Origin: Heterotrichella gracilis
Taxonomy: Eukaryota > Sar > Xanthophyceae > Tribonematales > Xanthonemataceae
DNA length: 33,444 bases
Direction of reading: 5' to 3'
NCBI GenBank assembly: GCA_032358255.1
Contig: JAULBX010027850.1
Location: 1 to 33,444, forward strand
Shown here: one piece after another, positions 8,022 to 16,548 of the stretch
Numbering within the stretch: the stretch's first letter is position 1
Layout: each line of letters opens with the position of its first letter
Program-made: the position numbers and the translations under genes
Notes under the pieces: model-generated
Databases searched by the model: none
What the model saw: only the letters and a program-made list of their open reading frames with translations
What the model was told of the DNA's origin: nothing

Positions 8022-9662
8022 ATGATAAAAAGATATTTTTTACAAGTCTTTATTTTACTGATGTTCTCTAACAAGGCTCTGATAGCTCAGACTGCTAAGT
8101 ACACGCATGCCGATACCTTAAAAGGAAGCATTAGCAAACAGCGCTTCTGGTGGGATCTCATTCATTATGATCTAAGCGTTGATTTTAATATTCCGGATAG
8201 TAGTATTAGTGGATTTAACAAAATTACCTATCGTGTATTAGAATCTCAATCTCAGATGCAAATAGATCTCATGGTGCCTATGCAAATTGACAGCATTATT
8301 CAAAACACAAAAAAGTGTAGCTGGAAAAGCGATGGCAATGCGCATTTTGTTTCGCTCCAAACTAAACAAGAGATCAACGCCTTAAATCAAATCATAGTTT
8401 ATTTTCACGGGAAACCAAAAGCAGCAAAACTTCCTCCATGGGATGGTGGCGTTATTTGGTCAAAGGATACTAAAGGGAATCCCTGGGTGTCTATTGCCTG
8501 TCAGGGAATGGCGGCACAGGTATGGTTCCCAAATAAAGATCACATGTATGATGAACCCGATTCGTGTTTGATCAACATCACCTGTCCAAGTTCGCTCATT
8601 GCAGTTTCTAATGGAAATTTGAATGCCTTAAAAATGAATCCGGATCAAACTGCTACTTATTCATGGATCGTCAAAAATCCGATCAACAATTACAACATCA
8701 TTCCTTACATTGGTAAGTACATTAATTTTAAAGACACCCTATTGGGAGAAAATGGTGTCTTAGACTTGTCGTATTGGGTATTAGAGGATAATTATTCAAA
8801 AGCGCGAAAACAATTTTTGCAATGCAAGTCCATGTTGCATGCCTTTGAATATTGGTTTGGTCCTTATCCTTTTTACAAAGATTCGTATAAATTAATTGAA
8901 GCACCGTTTTTGGGAATGGAGCATCAAAGCGGCATAGCTTATGGAAATGGGTATGTGAATGGTTATCGTGGACGCGATCTTTCACAAACAGGCTGGGGCT
9001 TAAAATGGGATTTTATCATTGTGCATGAATCGGGACATGAATGGTTTGGAAATAACATCACCGCTAAGGATGTAGCGGATAACTGGATCCATGAAAGTTT
9101 TACGGCTTATTCAGAAAATCTATACACCGAATATTTATTTGGAAAACAAGCCGGGGCAGATTATGTTATTGGTACTAGGCGTGCAGTATTAAATGATAAA
9201 CCAATTATTGCCGATTACCATGTGAATGCAGGTGGATCGAATGATCTGTATTATAAAGGGGCGAACATGTTGCATACTATTAGACAATTGGTGAATAACG
9301 ATTCCCTTTGGAGACAAGCCTTGCGCGGACTAAACAAACAATTTTATCATAAAACAGTCACAAGTAAACAGATTGAAGAATATATGATCGGTTTTTTAAA
9401 AGTGGATCTCAAAAAAGTGTTTGATCAGTATTTACGGACAAAAAATATTCCAACATTAGAATATTTCATTAAAAAAGGAAAATTGCATTACCGCTGGACT
9501 GATGTAGTGCCGGGCTTTAACATGCCAGTCAAAATGATTGAAGCCGGAAATACATTACTCATTCAACCAACTGAAAAATGGCAAACTCTTCCTTTTACTG
9601 ATACGACTTTAAATATAGATCGTAATTTCTACGTGAATATTAAGGAGACAGTTAAAGACTAG
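8022..9662 (+). CDS. M1-family zinc metallopeptidase, secreted
   Basis: A 546-residue gluzincin of the aminopeptidase N/leukotriene A4 hydrolase family. The signal peptide is MIKRYFLQVFILLMFSNKAL, cleaved near IAQ. The N-terminal beta-saddle is followed by the catalytic domain with HESGHEW at 335-341 and the third zinc ligand E358 in NWIHESFTAYSENLY; the spacing HExxH-x18-E is exact. The substrate-binding motif, GxMEN in classical members, reads LGMEHQ at 297-302. The protein lacks the long C-terminal helical domain of aminopeptidase N and so is one of the short M1 proteins. It probably trims peptides in the periplasm or outside the cell. It is divergent from the beta-barrel gene, and a palindrome array begins six bases after its stop. 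Confidence 0.88.
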   Translation: MIKRYFLQVFILLMFSNKALIAQTAKYTHADTLKGSISKQRFWWDLIHYDLSVDFNIPDSSISGFNKITYRVLESQSQMQIDLMVPMQIDSIIQNTKKCSWKSDGNAHFVSLQTKQEINALNQIIVYFHGKPKAAKLPPWDGGVIWSKDTKGNPWVSIACQGMAAQVWFPNKDHMYDEPDSCLINITCPSSLIAVSNGNLNALKMNPDQTATYSWIVKNPINNYNIIPYIGKYINFKDTLLGENGVLDLSYWVLEDNYSKARKQFLQCKSMLHAFEYWFGPYPFYKDSYKLIEAPFLGMEHQSGIAYGNGYVNGYRGRDLSQTGWGLKWDFIIVHESGHEWFGNNITAKDVADNWIHESFTAYSENLYTEYLFGKQAGADYVIGTRRAVLNDKPIIADYHVNAGGSNDLYYKGANMLHTIRQLVNNDSLWRQALRGLNKQFYHKTVTSKQIEEYMIGFLKVDLKKVFDQYLRTKNIPTLEYFIKKGKLHYRWTDVVPGFNMPVKMIEAGNTLLIQPTEKWQTLPFTDTTLNIDRNFYVNIKETVKD

Positions 9663-9667
9663 AGCTG

Positions 9668-10111
9668 ACAGGTTTTTCCGTCTTAGCGCAAAACCTATAG
9701 TTTACCCTAAGACCTGACAGGTTTTTCCATATTAACGTAAAACCTGTCAGGTCTGCCCAATTGCTAGAACAGGTTTTTCCGTCTTAGCGCAAAACCTATT
9801 GTTTACCCTAAGACCTGACAGGTTTTTCCATATAAACGTAAAACCTGTCAGGTCTGCCCAATTGCTAGAACAGGTTTTTCCATATTAACGTAAAAGTTGT
9901 CAGGTCTGGCCACTTGCTTGTACAGGTTTTTCCAAATTAACGCAAAACCTGTCAGGTCTGGCCACTTGCTTGTACAGGTTTTTCCAAATTAACGCAAAAC
10001 CTGTAGCTTACAATAAGACCTGACAGGTTTTTCCATATTAACGTAAAACCTGTCAGGTCTGCCCAATTGCTAGAACAGGTTTTTCCAAATTAACGCAAAA
10101 CCTGTCAGGTC
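9668..10111. repeat. Array of nine palindromic hairpin units
   Basis: Nine copies of ACAGGTTTT-N13-AAAACCTGT start near 9668, 9711, 9769, 9812, 9870, 9922, 9974, 10017 and 10075. Copies at 9711, 9812 and 10017 extend to a 15-bp stem (GACCTGACAGGTTTT). Loops fall into types such as TCCGTCTTAGCGC, TCCATATTAACGT and TCCAAATTAACGC. The first part repeats with a 101-bp period (9668, 9769, 9870), each period holding two hairpins, joined by CTGCCCAATTGCTAGA or CTGGCCACTTGCTTGT. It resembles clustered REP-type palindromes. It starts just after the M1 peptidase stop, so it may also terminate or protect that transcript. Confidence 0.9.
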
Positions 10112-10116
10112 TATAC

Positions 10117-10168
10117 CCAAATACCCTTTTTTAGGTATTGTTTATAATCTGTCTAAATAAGAACTTTG
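10117..10168 (+). promoter_or_regulatory. Control region of the DUF4856/imelysin operon
   Basis: A degenerate -7 box GAACTTTG at 10161-10168 lies 20 nt downstream of a TTG at 10138-10140. Overlapping this -33 region is an inverted repeat AATACC...GGTATT and the 8-mer TTAGGTAT (10131-10138), which also forms half of the palindrome in front of the DtxR-family gene. This region lies upstream of ATG 10211 and leaves a leader of about 40 nt. Confidence 0.4.
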
Positions 10169-10210
10169 AATCAAGAAATTCAAATTCTTTTAACATATAT
10201 AGACCAATTT

Positions 10211-11332
10211 ATGAAAATCAATTTATCACTTGTTTTACCGACATTATTCGGACTAGTTCTTTTTAGTTCTTGCAAAAAAGATACCATTGAACCGGTTCCT
10301 GAAACACCTTCAACACCAACTTATACCGTACCAAGCACCTATGATTTTGCAAATGCCAATTTTACCTCGTCAACACAGCGTCTTGCCATGTTGGGTGAAA
10401 TGACTACTTATATCCGTTCAACCCATACCAGCACCACAGCCACACAAGCGCTGTTAGATGCTCAAAAATTAAAGGACATGTATGTGAATACAGGCAATGT
10501 GTTTGCTGACGCCTCTTTAAATTCAAGTGGAATTCAATTAAAAGATAAAACCAGCAATGAATTTTCTTTGCAAACCATTTTGAATTCGGTGTATGATAAC
10601 GCGCAAGCAGCTTCGGTATATGCAGCCGCTAATCCAACTACAACAACAGCAAGTTTAGGTGTGGCCGGTAAAATAATTTCTCCTTCAAGAGCCATCTTAG
10701 TGGATGCAAGTGGATATGAATTAAAAGAATTGGTTGAAAAAGGAATCATGGGAGGCGTTTTATATTATCAAGCCACTATAATGATCAACAAGATTGCTGA
10801 TTTTGATAACATTATATTGGTAAACGGTTCAAGCGCTCAGGAAAAGGCCTGGGACGAAGCTTTTGGTTATTTCGGCGTACCAAGCTCTTTTCCAACTAAC
10901 ACCCTTGGCTTAAAATATTGGGGTTCTTATGCAAATTCAGTGAACTCAGCCATCAATTGCAATACAACGATCATGAATGCCTTTTTAAGTGGTAGAGCTG
11001 CCATCAGCAATAAAGATAATACCGCTAGAAATACAGCAGCTACTGTTGTCCTAAATACCTGGGAAAAAATTGCTGCGGCAAAATGTATCAACTATTTAAA
11101 AAGTGCTAAAACAAATATTGCAGACAAAGGGACTTTTCACCACGTATTAACAGAAGGATATGGTTTTATTACTGCTATGCAATATAATCCGGCTAAACAA
11201 ATTTCAAATGGAGATCTTAATACCCTATTGTCTTATTTTGGATCAAATCTTTACAACATGTCTTTGACAAATATTGACAATGCCATCAACAAATTAGCTG
11301 CTGTGTATGGTTTGGATACGAGCAAATTGTAA
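10211..11332 (+). CDS. DUF4856 lipoprotein, probable iron-operon component
   Basis: A 373-residue lipoprotein with lipobox FSSC (MKINLSLVLPTLFGLVLFSSCKKD). The mature part (YDFANANFTSSTQRLAMLGEMTTYIR...) and the helical body with GGVLYYQATI, KAWDEAFGYFGVP and LTEGYGFITAMQYNP match DUF4856, a helical family that sits beside imelysin genes in Bacteroidota. An in-frame TTG at 10166 would extend it, but that codon lies inside the -7 box, so ATG 10211 is correct. The downstream imelysin, HTTM and FecA-like receptor genes suggest a role in iron or heme capture at the outer membrane. Its exact ligand is unknown. A strong terminator follows the stop. Confidence 0.8.
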   Translation: MKINLSLVLPTLFGLVLFSSCKKDTIEPVPETPSTPTYTVPSTYDFANANFTSSTQRLAMLGEMTTYIRSTHTSTTATQALLDAQKLKDMYVNTGNVFADASLNSSGIQLKDKTSNEFSLQTILNSVYDNAQAASVYAAANPTTTTASLGVAGKIISPSRAILVDASGYELKELVEKGIMGGVLYYQATIMINKIADFDNIILVNGSSAQEKAWDEAFGYFGVPSSFPTNTLGLKYWGSYANSVNSAINCNTTIMNAFLSGRAAISNKDNTARNTAATVVLNTWEKIAAAKCINYLKSAKTNIADKGTFHHVLTEGYGFITAMQYNPAKQISNGDLNTLLSYFGSNLYNMSLTNIDNAINKLAAVYGLDTSKL

Positions 11333-11354
11333 TAGAGAATAAAAAATGATGCAG

Positions 11355-11391
11355 AATTAAGCAGATAGGTACTCTGCTTAATTTTGTTTTT
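11355..11391 (+). terminator. Intrinsic terminator directly before the imelysin start
   Basis: A perfect 11-bp stem, AATTAAGCAGA (11355-11365) against TCTGCTTAATT (11373-11383), with a 7-nt loop, followed by TTGTTTTT. It lies 22 bp after the DUF4856 stop, and its T-run ends two bases before ATG 11394, so partial read-through would set the ratio of the first gene to the rest of the operon. Confidence 0.7.
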
Positions 11392-11393
11392 AC

Positions 11394-12536
11394 ATGAAAC
11401 ACGAAATGAACTTTAAATATAGAACACTCACAGGAATAATTTTATCAAGTTTACTTGTTTTTACTCTCTTAATTGCTTCATGCAAAAAGAAAGAGGAGCC
11501 CTCGTCAGAACCTGATCTGTCTGAAAGCTTCGATAAACAAGGTATGTTAATAAACATTGCCGATAATGTGATCCTTCCGAATTATGTCCATTTTAAGAAG
11601 TCTCTAGATAGTCTTTCTCTTCGTTTTTCAGAGTTTAAGATCACTCCGGACCTAAACCATTTTCAAACAGTAAAACAACAACTGCATACTGCTTACTTGA
11701 ATTATCAAGGCATTAGTATTTATGGTTTCGGTCCGGGTGAAGATCAATCCATCCGTTCTAATTTTAATATTTTCCCTTCTAATATCTCCTTAATCAATTC
11801 AAACATCAATTCAGGAATCTACGATCTGTCGACTACAGCCAATCTGGCAACCAAAGGTTTTCCTGCGCTGGATTTTTTGTTTTACGGAAACAATCAAACA
11901 GAAGCCGATCAATTGCAATTATTTATTACTGATTCAAAACGTTCTACATATGTTGAAGAGATTCTTTCAGACATGTCAGTTAAGACCAATGCTGTTATTT
12001 CTTCGTGGCAAGGTTCTTACCGCAATACCTTTGTAAATTCATTAGGAACAGATCTTGGAAGTTCAATTGGTTTTTTAGTAAATCAACTAAATTTTGAACT
12101 CGATTTTTTAAAGAATTACAAATTCGCTATTCCCTTAGGTTTAAAAAGTGGTGGTGTCATCATGCCGGATAATTGTGAGGCTTATTATGGCGGGCAATCC
12201 ATTCAGTATGCTTTGGCAACTTTAAAAGCCATTGAAGATCTTTATTTGGGAAGAAGCTCTGTCGGCAATGATGGCAAAGGTTTTGACGATTATTTAGTAC
12301 ACTTGAAAACCATGCATGTGAACGGCAGTTTAAACGATGCTATTAAAGCACAGTTTAATTCGGCTCGAACAAAAATTCAAGGAATCGCCAATCCGCTTTC
12401 ACTACAAGTGGTTTCAAATAATGCACAGGTAAAAACAGCACACGATGAATTACTAAAATTGTTGGTACTCTTAAAAACAGATATGCCATCTTCTTTAGGC
12501 GTTGTTATTACCTATCAGGATGGTGACGGTGATTAA
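11394..12536 (+). CDS. Imelysin-family lipoprotein (peptidase M75-like)
   Basis: A 380-residue lipoprotein with lipobox IASC (Cys29 counting from ATG 11394) after LTGIILSSLLVFTLLIASCK. The mature protein has the two-bundle helical layout of imelysins: NVILPNYVHFKKSLDSL, a middle GFGPGEDQS, KGFPALDFLFYG in place of the GxHxxE-type motif, and C-terminal helices. Imelysins are outer-membrane or periplasmic iron-regulated proteins linked to iron uptake, with no confirmed peptidase activity in most members; the Bacteroidota form here lacks the His. ATG 11406 (MNFKYRT) is an equally good start and gives more room behind the terminator T-run. The last 17 bases overlap the HTTM gene. Confidence 0.85.
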   Translation: MKHEMNFKYRTLTGIILSSLLVFTLLIASCKKKEEPSSEPDLSESFDKQGMLINIADNVILPNYVHFKKSLDSLSLRFSEFKITPDLNHFQTVKQQLHTAYLNYQGISIYGFGPGEDQSIRSNFNIFPSNISLINSNINSGIYDLSTTANLATKGFPALDFLFYGNNQTEADQLQLFITDSKRSTYVEEILSDMSVKTNAVISSWQGSYRNTFVNSLGTDLGSSIGFLVNQLNFELDFLKNYKFAIPLGLKSGGVIMPDNCEAYYGGQSIQYALATLKAIEDLYLGRSSVGNDGKGFDDYLVHLKTMHVNGSLNDAIKAQFNSARTKIQGIANPLSLQVVSNNAQVKTAHDELLKLLVLLKTDMPSSLGVVITYQDGDGD

Positions 12537-13866
12537 ATCTATTACATCATATTTAAAAAAAGAAGTCTCTATTGCTCCTTTGGTTATTTTCAGAATAGCT
12601 TTTGGGGCATTGATGTTTTTTTCTGTGGCCCGTTTTATTCTGAAAGGCTGGGTGAATACCATGTTTGTAATGCCAAAACTATTTTTTCCTTTCTTTAGTT
12701 GGGAATGGATCAAACCACTTCCTGAATATGGTATGTATTTGTTTTTTGCACTTTTATTACTAACAAGTTTAGGGATACTATTAGGTGCATGTTATCGAAT
12801 CAGTGCCATTTTATTTTTCATACTCTTTACCTATGCGGAACTCATTGATAAAACGAATTATCTTAATCATTATTATTTTGTAAGTCTGGTTGCTTTTATT
12901 TTAATTTTTCTTCCTGCAGGAAGTGCTTTTTCTCTCGATAACAAATGGTTCAAAAAACCGGAACTCAATCGTATCCCTCATTTTTTTATTTTTCTTCTTC
13001 AATTACAAATGTTTTTGGTTTACTTTTTTGCGGGGGTGGCTAAGATCAATTCAGACTGGTTATTGCATGCACAACCACTCAAGATCTGGTTACCGGCCTT
13101 TTCACATTTTTACCTCATTGGTGATCTAATGGAAAAAGAATGGCTGGCTTTTGTCTTCTGCTGGTTCGGCTGTCTATACGATCTACTTATTGGCTTTTTC
13201 TTGTTCAATAAACGCACTGTAAACATTGCTTATGTGTTTGTAATCATTTTTCATGCAGCTACTTCTTTGTTCTTTAATATCGGTATGTTTCCGTTTATCA
13301 TGATGACGATTACTACCATCTTCTTTAAAGAAGAATTTCATTTGAGGATCTTAAATTTCCTCAAGAAACGGATTCAGTATTCTTCTTCAGAAGAAATGCC
13401 ATATACCGCATTTACGTTTTATGGATATGCCATAAAACTGTTTGCTGTATTTATGTTCATTCAAGTCTTACTCCCGTTCAGATATCTTTTATATTCCGGC
13501 AAATTATTCTGGACAGAACAAGGCTACCGTTTTTCCTGGCGCGTAATGCTCATGGAAAAAGCCGGGACCGCTTTTTTTTATGTGAAGGATTCTAAAACCG
13601 GAAAGGAAACGATGGTTGATAACAAAGATCATTTAACCTATATGCAGGAAAAAATGATGTCTACACAACCTGATATGATGGTAGATTATGCGCGTTACTT
13701 AAAGAAAGAATTTGCTGCAAAAGGATTTACTGATCCGAAAGTGTATGCGCAAAGTTATGTGACCGTGAATGGCTCAGGCACACGTGAGTTCATTGATCCC
13801 ACCATAGATCTGAGCGCACAAAACAACTCTATTTTCAAAACTAAAACCTGGGTAAGGAGTTATTAA
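12520..13866 (+). CDS. HTTM-domain membrane protein (vitamin K-dependent carboxylase-like)
   Basis: A 448-residue integral inner-membrane protein with several hydrophobic segments (for example GMYLFFALLLLTSLGILLGA, HFFIFLLQLQMFLVYFFAGV, IAYVFVIIFHAATSLFF), followed by a soluble tail of about 110 residues. It belongs to the HTTM family, the bacterial relatives of the gamma-glutamyl carboxylase membrane domain. The VAKINSDWL segment, with Lys175, corresponds to the region holding the carboxylase catalytic Lys. The biochemical role of HTTM proteins in imelysin operons is not established. The start is ATG 12520, overlapping the imelysin stop by 17 bp, which suggests translational coupling. A TTG at 12502 is in frame but unlikely. 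The FecA-like receptor follows at 4 bp. Confidence 0.83.
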   Translation: MVTVIKSITSYLKKEVSIAPLVIFRIAFGALMFFSVARFILKGWVNTMFVMPKLFFPFFSWEWIKPLPEYGMYLFFALLLLTSLGILLGACYRISAILFFILFTYAELIDKTNYLNHYYFVSLVAFILIFLPAGSAFSLDNKWFKKPELNRIPHFFIFLLQLQMFLVYFFAGVAKINSDWLLHAQPLKIWLPAFSHFYLIGDLMEKEWLAFVFCWFGCLYDLLIGFFLFNKRTVNIAYVFVIIFHAATSLFFNIGMFPFIMMTITTIFFKEEFHLRILNFLKKRIQYSSSEEMPYTAFTFYGYAIKLFAVFMFIQVLLPFRYLLYSGKLFWTEQGYRFSWRVMLMEKAGTAFFYVKDSKTGKETMVDNKDHLTYMQEKMMSTQPDMMVDYARYLKKEFAAKGFTDPKVYAQSYVTVNGSGTREFIDPTIDLSAQNNSIFKTKTWVRSY

Positions 13867-13870
13867 ACAC

Positions 13871-16276
13871 ATGAAGTTTGTTTTATCAATGATAGTTTTG
13901 TTTTTGTTTGGAACCTCTTATTCACAAACTATTAGCATTAGCGGTCAGGTACAGAATGAAAACACAGCCGCCTCTATTCGGGAAGCTATCGTCTCTGCTA
14001 ATTCTAAAAAAGTGACGACTGACTCTAATGGTTTTTTTCGAATTCAAATTTCTTCGCCACATGTCCTTCAATTTGAAATTCGTCACACGGGATTTAAAAC
14101 GCTTACACAAAAAATAAGCATTCAAAAGGATACGCATCTGGTGTTTTTTATTAAGTCCAATTTGATCGATCTGGATGAAGTAACGATCAAAGCTGAAAAG
14201 GATAATACATTTGGAGTATCCCGATTAAATAATGTGGAAGGCACCACCATATACGCGGGAAAAAAATCAGAGGCGGTGTATGTGCAAGATTTGAATGCCA
14301 ATCTGGCGTCCAATAACAGCAGACAGATCTTTTCAAAAATACCGGGTATCAATGTGTTTGAGAATGATGGCACCGGCTCTACCATAGGAATAGGAGGAAG
14401 GGGCCTAAACCCAAACCGCATCTCCAATTTTAATACCCGACAAAATGGCTATGATATTTCTGCCGATGCTTTGGGTTATCCCGAAAGTTATTACACGCCG
14501 CCTACAGAAGCCATAGAGCGAATCGAGATTTTGCGTGGCGCGGCCGGTTTGCAATTTGGGACACAATTCGGTGGCATGATCAATTACAAATTTACAGAAG
14601 CACCTTTGGATAAAAAATGCTCCGGTAATTTCAGACAAACAACCGGCTCCTATGGTTTTTTTAATTCATTTAATCAGGTTTCAGGAACCATCAAAAAATT
14701 ATCGTACAATACTTTTTATCAGTATAAACATTACGATGGTTGGCGCGAACGTTCTGAATTAAATAGTCACAATGCCTTTGTCAGTTTAAACTATCGGTTT
14801 TCAGAAAAATTTTCCATCAAAGCCGAATACACTTATTTGTATTATGTTGCCCAACAAGCCGGAGGTTTAACAGATAAACAGTTTGAACTGGATAATTCGT
14901 ATGTGAGTAGAAACAGAAACTGGTTCAAGGTGAATTGGAATTTAATGTCTCTAAGTGCCGATTATAAACTTTCTGAAAGTTCTCAGGTCAATTTTAGAAG
15001 TTTTGGTTTAATAGCAGGGAGAGATGCCCTTGGTTTTTTGGGTAGACCGGAACGACCCGATTTGGAAACAAGCAACAGAACATTACTCAGCGATCAGTAT
15101 GAAAATTACGGTGCAGAACTTCGTTATTTAAAACGTTATTCTATTGCAGGAAATGCTAGCCATTTTTTAGTTGGAACACGCTATTACCGCGGTTATACCG
15201 ATCGTAAACAAGGAGATGGAACAAATGGATCCGATGCAGATTTTAGATTTTTGAATCCTGATAATCTCGAAAATTCAGCTTATACCTTTCCTTCAGAAAA
15301 TGTGGCCATTTTCAGTGAAAATATTTTTCAGATCACACCAAAATGGAATGTGACCCCGGGTTTACGTTTCGAGACAATTAATACAGCCTCTGAAGGCTAT
15401 TATCGCCTTTTAAATACAGACCTTTCAGGCGATACCTTATTAGATGTAAAGGTGAATGATAACCGAAATAATTCGCGAAGTTTTATTTTAGCAGGAATAG
15501 GTACACAATACAAATTCAACAAATCCATTGAAATGTATGCTAATTTTAGTCAGAACTACCGTTCTATTAATTTTAATGATATGCGGGTAGTGAATCCCAA
15601 TTTTCAAATCGATCCTAATTTAAAAGATGAAAATGGTTTTACCCTGGATGGTGGTTTAAGAGGGGCCATTAAAAATTTACTGTATTTTGATCTGAGTTTG
15701 TTTTATTTGCAATATAACGATCGCATAGGGACTGCTTTAAAGTTAGATTCAAGCACCTTTCAAATTGTACGTTATCGCACCAACATTGCCAATAGTCGTA
15801 ATATTGGTTTTGAAGGATTTGCCGAATTGGATTGGCTTAAACTCATCCATAAAAATGCCAAACAAAAACTTTCTACTTTTGTCAATCTCTCATTGATCAA
15901 AGCCAATTATGTCACACCGGGAAGTGTTTATGAAAACAACAGTGTGGAGTTTGTTCCTAAAATTATTTTCAGAACCGGAATAACTTATTCTATTAAAAAA
16001 TTCAGTGCGACCTTTCAGTATTCATACACTGATGAACAATTTTCTGATGCTACCAATGCCGTAAGCGCACCTTCTTCCATTTATGGACTTATCCCTGCAT
16101 ACTCCATTACCGATCTTTCGGCATCTTACACCTACAAAAAATTTGGCATCAATGCCGGAATCAATAACTTGCTTAATACTAAATATTTCACCCGCCGCGC
16201 CGAAGGCTATCCCGGACCAGGCATTATTCCAGCCGACCCAATTAATTTTTATGTGACAGTGAGATATACTTTTTAA
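13871..16276 (+). CDS. FecA-like TonB-dependent receptor
   Basis: An 801-residue outer-membrane receptor. It has a signal peptide (MKFVLSMIVLFLFGTSYSQ), a carboxypeptidase-regulatory-like domain at about 20-95 (ISISGQVQNENTAASIREAI), and a plug at roughly 100-240 with RQIFSKIPGINVFENDG, IGIGGRGLNPNR, ADALGYPESYY and ERIEILRGAAGLQFG. A 22-strand-type barrel follows, ending in an aromatic residue (FYVTVRYTF). The plug resembles FecA-type ferric-citrate receptors of Bacteroidota. As the last gene of the DUF4856-imelysin-HTTM operon, four bases after HTTM, it is the probable entry port of an iron-complex uptake system; the substrate is inferred, not shown. Confidence 0.87.
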   Translation: MKFVLSMIVLFLFGTSYSQTISISGQVQNENTAASIREAIVSANSKKVTTDSNGFFRIQISSPHVLQFEIRHTGFKTLTQKISIQKDTHLVFFIKSNLIDLDEVTIKAEKDNTFGVSRLNNVEGTTIYAGKKSEAVYVQDLNANLASNNSRQIFSKIPGINVFENDGTGSTIGIGGRGLNPNRISNFNTRQNGYDISADALGYPESYYTPPTEAIERIEILRGAAGLQFGTQFGGMINYKFTEAPLDKKCSGNFRQTTGSYGFFNSFNQVSGTIKKLSYNTFYQYKHYDGWRERSELNSHNAFVSLNYRFSEKFSIKAEYTYLYYVAQQAGGLTDKQFELDNSYVSRNRNWFKVNWNLMSLSADYKLSESSQVNFRSFGLIAGRDALGFLGRPERPDLETSNRTLLSDQYENYGAELRYLKRYSIAGNASHFLVGTRYYRGYTDRKQGDGTNGSDADFRFLNPDNLENSAYTFPSENVAIFSENIFQITPKWNVTPGLRFETINTASEGYYRLLNTDLSGDTLLDVKVNDNRNNSRSFILAGIGTQYKFNKSIEMYANFSQNYRSINFNDMRVVNPNFQIDPNLKDENGFTLDGGLRGAIKNLLYFDLSLFYLQYNDRIGTALKLDSSTFQIVRYRTNIANSRNIGFEGFAELDWLKLIHKNAKQKLSTFVNLSLIKANYVTPGSVYENNSVEFVPKIIFRTGITYSIKKFSATFQYSYTDEQFSDATNAVSAPSSIYGLIPAYSITDLSASYTYKKFGINAGINNLLNTKYFTRRAEGYPGPGIIPADPINFYVTVRYTF

Positions 16277-16548
16277 TTTAAATCAACACTCGTTGTTTTA
16301 ATTCAAATAAGAATCTATGATAGTTTCTGAAAGATCTGTGTAATCACTATTTTTCACAAAGTGAAAAATCAATCTGTGAAATCTAAATAATTTTTCATCT
16401 GCGTTATCAGCGCAATCTGCGTCAGCTTTTTCTTAAATACTTGAGATCTTAGGATATCTGATAATTAATATAAGCGGTTAAAATTGTGTTCTATGTTTTA
16501 ACTGAATCTGTGTCATCTGCGCCATCTCTGGCTATTTTTTAATTGACA
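16277..16548. repeat. Intergenic ATCTGCG-type dispersed repeat with hairpin
   Basis: This gap between convergent genes has no ORF. It holds a hairpin ATTTTTCAC-AAA-GTGAAAAAT at 16349-16369 and degenerate copies of ATCTGYGNNATC (about 16335-16425 and 16504-16530). The same hairpin with a compensatory base pair, plus the same flanking words, recurs at 26350-26520. It may serve as the convergent terminator. Confidence 0.65.

Noticed and set aside
9668..10111. CRISPR-like repeat array
   Set aside because: The sequences between palindromes are themselves repeated and not unique spacers, repeat lengths vary, and no cas gene is nearby.
10166..10210. TTG-initiated N-terminal extension of the DUF4856 protein
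   Set aside because: The TTG lies in the -7 box, and the extension would sit in front of a normal lipoprotein signal.
12495..12713. Minus-strand ORF at the imelysin/HTTM junction
   Set aside because: It is antisense to the 17-bp overlap of two real genes and has no supporting motif.
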